DNA of 7,944 nt from Bacteroidales bacterium. Lineage in GTDB: Bacteria > Bacteroidota > Bacteroidia > Bacteroidales > Muribaculaceae. Within the stretch, counting starts at the first letter, position 1; each line of letters opens with the position of its first letter. The position numbers and the translations under genes were made by a program. Below are positions 5,881-7,944 of the stretch, in pieces. The DNA is taken from the NCBI GenBank assembly GCA_900767075.1, contig CAAFXX010000014.1, forward strand, positions 1 to 7,944, in the 5' to 3' direction. The notes below the pieces were generated by a model that saw only the letters and a program-made list of their open reading frames with translations, was not told where the DNA came from and did no database searches.

Positions 5881-7565
5881 TCTGATAAGTTAGATATATT
5901 GCTCAGCAACCGGGTGTTCGATTCTAACAAACTTAAATCTTCCATAATGATTGATGATACTTCAAATCCCATCTGTAAAGATTTAAACCATGGATTCTTC
6001 GGATTTCCAGAGGCCTTACCGATCGCTTCTCTTAGATCTTGTGTTGGGTTGAGATACCAGTCTTCGGAGAAAGCAAGAGGCTCTCTTAATTTACTCTTAA
6101 TGTTTTCAAACACACCTTTTGAGGTTTGATCACAACTTATTCTATATTCGATTAATTTTTTGACTGTAGACCAATGACAATCTTTGAATATCTGAGTTTC
6201 AAGGGCTAATCCATCTTCACAATCATATATGGTTACACCAAGATGCTTAAGAGTTTCTTTTTGATTGTTAACTGTCTCCACATCTGAATCACAAAATAAG
6301 CATACACGATATCCGAGATTAACAAGTCGTTCAGCGGTTTTCGTACACTCATTTCCATTTCCGTCAATGGTTACTACTCCATGATAGGCTAAAGATCTTT
6401 TACCTGATATTTGGCGAGACTTGTTTATGCCACGTATCACTCCAAACTCAGTATGTCCTTCTGCAACAATAATACTTTTAGCAAAAAGTGCCATGGGATG
6501 TTTCCTGACCAAACCTTGTAACTCGGTGTCTATTTGCTTAAGACTCCAGTTTTGGGGAGTTTTAATAAAAATATTTTTACATTCCAATTCCTGCACAACA
6601 TGTTGGGAATGCGTAGTAATGATTATCTGAATTCCGTGTTGGGTCAAAAGATGAGCGACTGCTTGTTGCACTCGATCCGGTTCTAATCCCTGTTCTATTT
6701 CATCAATTAAGATAATGCCAGAGGGGTCGGTAAGAGATAATTGTATCGCGAGGGAAAGAAGGCGTTTAGATCCTTTTCCTAACTGTCTGAATGGAATATT
6801 GTCCTTATGTAAGGCAATCTTATTCTCTCTCAATAGAAATTCTCGTTGATCAAGAGACGCTTTAACTTCGCCTGTACTGAGACCAAGTGTAGTCGCATTT
6901 TTAGATATTGCGGCAAATACTTCTTTAAATACACCTTCACTTTGAATCGCATTTTCAAATCCTGATTTAGCCGTTCTACCTAACTCCGCTATTAGTTCTG
7001 CATTTAGTACTTCAGTTTTCTTCTCTGCTTTTTGTCTGAATAACGTACTTAAAGGCGTACCTTTAGCAAGGGAGAAATGCCTATCGTTGTATTCAGAAAT
7101 GTAGAAGCAATTGAAGAGTTCACGTTCACTTGCACGCACTGGTTTTGGCTCTGTTCCATCAGCTCCTAAAGCAAGCCATTGGGGTTCCAAATCCTTTTCT
7201 ACCTTTAATTGAATAGTCACTGCCTCAACGCAATCCCCATGTGTTTCAGGGTCAAGCATGGAGGTAATGATATTCTCACCCTTTACGGCTCGCATATGGG
7301 TGTCAAATCTGCGTAAGATATCATCATATAATCCAATAACTGTCGCCTCAATAACAATGGGTTTACTTACGTCGCAGTTGTAGAAATCACCATCGTGAAA
7401 GTTCAAGGTTTGCATAGGAGTAAGGGCATAGGAAATCGCATCGAGTATAGTGGTTTTACCGCTATCTCCACGTCCAATTATACACGTAATCCCTTCTTTA
7501 AATGTATGGTCTAATTTCTGAATACCACGAAAGTTTTCAATATGAAGATGAAAGAGTTTAGGCAT
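5862..7565 (-). CDS. gajA-like: OLD-family ATPase/TOPRIM endonuclease, Gabija GajA-like
   Basis: This 567-residue protein joins an ABC-type ATPase to a TOPRIM nuclease, the class 2 OLD design; Bacillus GajA is 578 residues. The N-terminal lobe opens with LHIENFRGIQ and Walker A GRGDSGKT (31-38). A dimerisation-type insert follows. The second lobe has signature LGKGSKR (262-268), Walker B IILIDEIEQGL (284-294) and TTHS (317-320). The TOPRIM part has IIVAEGHTE with the metal-binding Glu at 369, DSD at 426-428, and LETQIF (455-460) where GajA has LENDLY. All catalytic positions I can check are intact. GajA nicks DNA and is held back by nucleotides, becoming active when phage replication depletes them; whether this homologue behaves likewise is inferred. 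It starts 11 bp after the small upstream gene and overlaps the helicase by 19 bp. A stand-alone OLD nuclease or PARIS AriA is less likely because of the helicase partner and the TOPRIM domain. Confidence 0.88.
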   Translation of the reverse strand: MPKLFHLHIENFRGIQKLDHTFKEGITCIIGRGDSGKTTILDAISYALTPMQTLNFHDGDFYNCDVSKPIVIEATVIGLYDDILRRFDTHMRAVKGENIITSMLDPETHGDCVEAVTIQLKVEKDLEPQWLALGADGTEPKPVRASERELFNCFYISEYNDRHFSLAKGTPLSTLFRQKAEKKTEVLNAELIAELGRTAKSGFENAIQSEGVFKEVFAAISKNATTLGLSTGEVKASLDQREFLLRENKIALHKDNIPFRQLGKGSKRLLSLAIQLSLTDPSGIILIDEIEQGLEPDRVQQAVAHLLTQHGIQIIITTHSQHVVQELECKNIFIKTPQNWSLKQIDTELQGLVRKHPMALFAKSIIVAEGHTEFGVIRGINKSRQISGKRSLAYHGVVTIDGNGNECTKTAERLVNLGYRVCLFCDSDVETVNNQKETLKHLGVTIYDCEDGLALETQIFKDCHWSTVKKLIEYRISCDQTSKGVFENIKSKLREPLAFSEDWYLNPTQDLREAIGKASGNPKNPWFKSLQMGFEVSSIIMEDLSLLESNTRLLSNISNLSEWIELA

Positions 7566-7576
7566 AATGGGATTGT

Positions 7577-7936
7577 TTAGTTGTGATAACCGAAGCGGAG
7601 CCAGGGGGTGAGGACGAGGCGGTGGGTACGGTATTCACCGTACTCGCGGAGTTCGCGCTCTTTGAAGACACGGAAGGTTTCGTTGATGCAGCCGGGACCG
7701 CAGATGTCTTCGGGGTCAAGGATATAGCGGAGTTCGTCGGTTGAAATTCTACCCTCGATATTGGCTTTAGCCTGTTCAAGCAGAAACTCCGACGGCTTCA
7801 ATCGGTCAACATCCTGCAAGCCGATAGCCATCGACCAGTTACGCGCACGTTCCTCCACTCCCGGTTCTCCGGAAGCAAGATACTGCTCCAACCCCTTATA
7901 TCTGTCTTCGTCTGGCATATTATTCGTTTTGGGCAT
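7577..7936 (-). CDS. Small protein with Fic N-terminal/VbhA-like module and an unusual C-terminal tail
   Basis: The frame gives 119 residues from the ATG at 7936, or 113 from a second ATG at 7918 (MPDEDRYKG), which fits the conserved module better. Residues 15-67 carry the module LEQYLASGEP...AIGLQDVDRLKPSEFLLEQAKANIEGRIS, matching the 4133-4309 protein at about half of 47 positions. As there, the Fic inhibitory motif is incomplete (EG present, Lys four before the Glu). In family Fic proteins this region leads into the catalytic domain. Here it instead passes into DPEDICGPGCINETF and a basic tail ending THRLVLTPWLRFGYHN, which I do not recognise. The DNA is about 60% GC, unlike the nuclease gene 11 bp downstream. 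The close spacing suggests it is the first gene of the nuclease-helicase operon, or at least in it. It could be an antitoxin-like regulator or a remnant. The coding call is good; the function is unknown. Confidence 0.65.
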   Translation of the reverse strand: MPKTNNMPDEDRYKGLEQYLASGEPGVEERARNWSMAIGLQDVDRLKPSEFLLEQAKANIEGRISTDELRYILDPEDICGPGCINETFRVFKERELREYGEYRTHRLVLTPWLRFGYHN

Positions 7937-7944
7937 AATTATCA

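Noticed and set aside
5725..6630. Plus-strand frames 5725-6129 and 6421-6630.
   Set aside because: They are antisense to the nuclease and helicase coding regions, where the minus-strand frames carry intact catalytic motifs.
5862..7565. Assignment of the nuclease to PARIS (AriA) or a retron-type ATPase.
   Set aside because: The protein carries its own TOPRIM domain and is paired with a UvrD-like helicase; no AriB or reverse transcriptase gene is present.
7558..7779. Minus-strand 73-residue Ser/Thr/Ala/Pro-rich frame overlapping the small 7577-7936 gene.
   Set aside because: It is low complexity, overlaps a frame carrying the conserved module, and would run past the nuclease start; typical of an out-of-frame read of GC-rich DNA.
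1..7944. CRISPR arrays, tRNA or rRNA genes, integrase, transposase or IS ends, and type I restriction-modification genes.
   Set aside because: None was visible in either strand; the only tandem repeat is the coding 12-bp unit at 2797-2832, and none of the translated frames resembles HsdM, HsdS, HsdR or a recombinase.

Overview
This window looks like a defence or accessory island from a Bacteroidales-type genome (phylum Bacteroidota). The evidence is indirect. One candidate promoter has a Bacteroidetes-style TAnnTTTG -7 element, strong Shine-Dalgarno sites are mostly missing, and the AlbA_2/ATPase regulator carries the NGT-rich linker I associate with Bacteroidota. There is no 16S or other marker gene, so I name no genus. 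All supported genes lie on the minus strand. Base composition is patchy: about 60% GC in parts of the small 7577-7936 gene and the middle of the AlbA_2 gene, against 25-30% GC in stretches of the helicase gene.

Read in transcription order from the right edge, the first block is one tightly packed run of genes. It starts with a small protein (7577-7936) sharing a 47-residue module with another small protein further on. Next is an OLD-family ABC-ATPase/TOPRIM nuclease (5862-7565), overlapped by 19 bp by a UvrD-like superfamily 1 helicase (4339-5880). The nuclease-helicase pair has the gene order, sizes and motifs of a Gabija anti-phage system (GajA then GajB), in a divergent form. The helicase ends in QLSLF, a textbook beta-clamp-binding motif. 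After it comes a 58-residue second copy of the small module (4133-4309), then an AlbA_2/Schlafen-type ATP-binding regulator (2541-4111). That regulator is interrupted by a one-base loss in a run of five Cs (plus strand). An overlapping reading frame (2219-2599) encodes a second linker plus winged-helix module.

The left block holds a pRiA4b ORF-3/SEC-C-associated-type protein of unknown role (1216-2109), a small membrane protein with a bacterial PH-like domain (752-1165), and a HipB-like XRE regulator (346-666) with an inverted repeat just upstream of its start. The last feature is the N-terminal winged-helix part (1-227) of a gene running off the left edge, probably a Fic-family protein. Its promoter region carries four copies of the 10-bp half-site TTGAGCCGAT arranged with exact mirror symmetry.

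The likely functional core is the nuclease-helicase pair. The small module proteins and the AlbA_2 regulator are candidate accessory or regulatory partners. No integrase, transposase, tRNA, rRNA or CRISPR array is visible, and no stretch above 300 bases lacks a gene.
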